Source: Prinsepia uniflora (taxonomy: Eukaryota; Streptophyta; Magnoliopsida; Rosales; Rosaceae). Taken from it: 64,000 nucleotides of DNA. Both the position numbers and the translations under genes were made by a program. Positions 61,988 to 64,000 of this stretch are shown here, in pieces (position 1 is the first letter of the stretch; each line of letters opens with the position of its first letter). The notes under the pieces were generated by a model, which saw only the letters and a list, made by a program, of their open reading frames with translations, had not been told where the DNA came from and made no database searches. Location of the stretch: positions 58,716,601 to 58,780,600 of the forward strand of contig CM064867.1 in the NCBI GenBank assembly GCA_032719365.1, read 5' to 3'.

Positions 61988-62530
61988 CAACCCAAATGGC
62001 ACGATTTAAAATTCATAATGCCCATACCGAGTACAAAAGCTGTTATAAGAATATCCAATTCTTTGATCATCAACTGATGACATCCAAGTTCATCCGGCGC
62101 AGATGTCAATACAAATCCTTACTGCACCCATCAATGTCATGCAACACCAAGCACCCTCTGCTCTTCAACTCATTCAAATTTGGGCCACAGCCTGGGTATT
62201 AAGCCTTTAAATGACGTTCAAAATCGAGAGAAGTTGCAATCATGTTGTGAACATACCCAACAGTCCTTACTAAATAAGTAGAAAAAGGAGAAGTCTTCTT
62301 CACCAACCAATAATATCTATGGGTAGCTACTGTAGTGATCCATTCTATTTCCCATAGTCGGAGTTCTCCTCAGACAAGCTTATAAATCCATGAAACCTAG
62401 AAATGACGAACAAATGAAGAAAATTAACTAAGTCCACGAAAAACATTCGTTGTGCTGTATTTTTTCCTTGTTCAGCTACCGATAATCAATCAAGAGTCTT
62501 AGGGTTCCATCGATCCTTCCCACAATTAGT
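61988..62530 (-). pseudogene. Old gypsy RT 5' portion, rearranged
   Basis: Begins CAACCCAAATGGCACGATTT, matching the intact RT strand (CAAGCCAAACGGCATCAC). The match breaks near 62090, about 350 bp of rearranged or foreign sequence follows, and RT similarity returns near 62480 (GATAATCAATCAAGAGTCTT against GTAATCGATGCAAAGTCTC). Confidence 0.65.
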
Positions 62531-64000
62531 ACTGGGTCTAACGACCTATCCCGTTACAGTCAAAACAACCGGGTGGTTGTACGGTAGAGATACTACCGTG
62601 TCGGACGGCGGAGATACGACCGAGTCGAGTCGCGGGTCAAAAGGACCCGTTACAGTCAAATAGGTCGAGCCGACTGAGGGTTGAAGATGATGGCGTGGTA
62701 TGCCACATCATCATGGCAGGCCACGTGGCCAACTAGAGTGTGACACGTGGTCAGGTGTTAGTCCAGCTAGCACCTGACGTGGCAATTCCACATCAAACTT
62801 TTAGACCACGGGGACTAGTGAGATGGTGGCACGTAGAATGGTGTGAGGATTTTTTAGGTGACATGTCAGCTGATGTGGCAGTCCACGTCAGACTTGTCAG
62901 ACCACGTGAACCAATGAGGTGGTGCCATGTGGCAGGATGTTAGAGTGATGTCAGACTTATCAGTGACATGTGGTAGGACATGTGGCACTAGTCAGGGTGT
63001 GCCATGTGGCACTAGTCAGGGCACGTGGGCACAAATTTCGAGATTAAATTAGTCTTGTTTGAAAGGTTTCTACGATCTGAATCCAATGGTGGTGGTTTCG
63101 GGATACATTTACTATTCCAGGAGTTTTGAGGGTTTATGCTATAGACTTGAATAGGTTGATAGTGACCTTTAGGTATGATTTGGACAGGTCCAAACGTTCC
63201 AAAGACGTTGGATTAACCTCGGATTGGCTTAAGGCACAGATTGTGAGCGCTCAGCATGGGCGGTTTGTGAGTGGACACTTTCTTTATAAAATGATGCATA
63301 CATAACTGTTTTATATGTTTTATTAACATGGTTTTAGATGCACTAGTGTCATATGATTTTTGTTTGATGTTGAGAATTTTCGTAGAAAATGTTATATTGC
63401 ACATATTTCGAGATTTGTGTTTTATGTGATACTCTAGCTTAGGTCGAGTTTTCTACGTGAATGTGATTTCAATGATTTGAATAAGGATTTAATTATCGAT
63501 TTTGAATGATTTTATGGAGATGCGTGAAATTGACATTTTGGGCTTAAGGCCCAGTTGGTTGTTGACTTTGACTAGGATTTCAGTTAAAGGTGATTTTGAA
63601 CAGTGATTTGAATAATTAAATGGTTTTCAGATTTGGAAACAATATTTTGGGCTTTTGTCCCAGTTGGTTTATGGTTTGAGTTAGAGTATAGTCAAACGTG
63701 AAACTAAACAATGTTTTGATTTGGAAATGATATATCGAGTGTGTGACCCAGTTCTGATTTATGGTATGAGATTTTGAGCTTATGTCCCTGTTGTGGATTA
63801 ACAAGATTTGATTTGATAGGATTCGATGAATCTTGGATTTGTGAAATGTTTCTACACACTGTTTTTATGATGGTTTTGTGGAAAGTGATTTGATGAAACA
63901 ATATTTCCGGCGTAGGCCCCATTGAGATATTTTGAGATGATTTGAGATACAAATGTTTGTGAACTATTTTCCACACGACCATCCTCTATGATGTGATTGT
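62531..64000 (+). mobile_element. Plus-strand LTR fragment running off the window
   Basis: Related in plus orientation to the LTR at 48842-54432 (reverse complement of 50230-50640). It holds the palindrome cluster (62680-63030), GTGAGTGGAC near 63268 and hairpin units GGGCTTAAGGCCC and GGGCTTTTGTCCC (63540-63910). Its left end is not a clean LTR start, so it probably joined the old RT fragment by recombination. Confidence 0.65.

Overview
This window is plant nuclear DNA, almost certainly from a eudicot. It holds one plastid-targeted host gene with ten exons and plant-type splice sites, set among large nested LTR retrotransposons. No CRISPR, operon or bacterial feature is present, and I recognised no rRNA or tRNA gene.

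Host genes occupy about 16-22.2 kb. A complete ten-exon gene for ketol-acid reductoisomerase (KARI/ILV5, branched-chain amino acid synthesis) runs from 17195 to 20997 on the plus strand. Every splice junction is intact and the frame is otherwise open. Exon 6, however, carries an in-frame TGA at 19468-19470, just after the first two metal-binding acidic residues, so as read the protein stops after 311 of about 589 residues. Downstream lie a polyadenylation signal, a 233-bp fold-back MITE and, on the minus strand, a frameshifted fragment of a papain-like (SAG12-type) cysteine protease.

Retrotransposons fill the rest. (a) 1-10.1 kb: stacked 2-3 kb LTRs, including one solo LTR with a perfect target-site duplication (TSD). 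(b) 10.8-16.0 kb: a non-autonomous LARD-like element with a PPT and PBS but no gag-pol. (c) 24.4-37.3 kb: a decayed Ty1/copia element whose gag is split by a young Ty3/gypsy chromovirus (25257-35558, minus orientation, TSD GAAAA). That element has LTRs of 2864 and 2844 bp and one gag-pol frame with three nonsense codons. (d) 37.3-48.8 kb: a nest of solo LTRs at least three levels deep, each with its own TSD. (e) 48.8-64 kb: an older gypsy element whose LTR and pol are split by three further solo LTRs, then a plus-strand LTR running off the window.

The most unusual pattern is shared by all LTR subfamilies here although their primary sequences differ. Each carries an array of short hairpins whose stems vary in a compensatory way (GAGT/ACTC, GGGT/ACCC, GGGC/GCCC, GACT/AGTC, GGAC/GTCC). 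The array is bracketed by inverted GTGAGTGGAC / GTCCACTCAC motifs and by ATGCATGCAT motifs. The whole domain lies between a splice-donor-like and a splice-acceptor-like sequence, suggesting a removable leader intron inside the LTR that carries a structured RNA domain. The motifs are seen directly; the intron and RNA role are inference.
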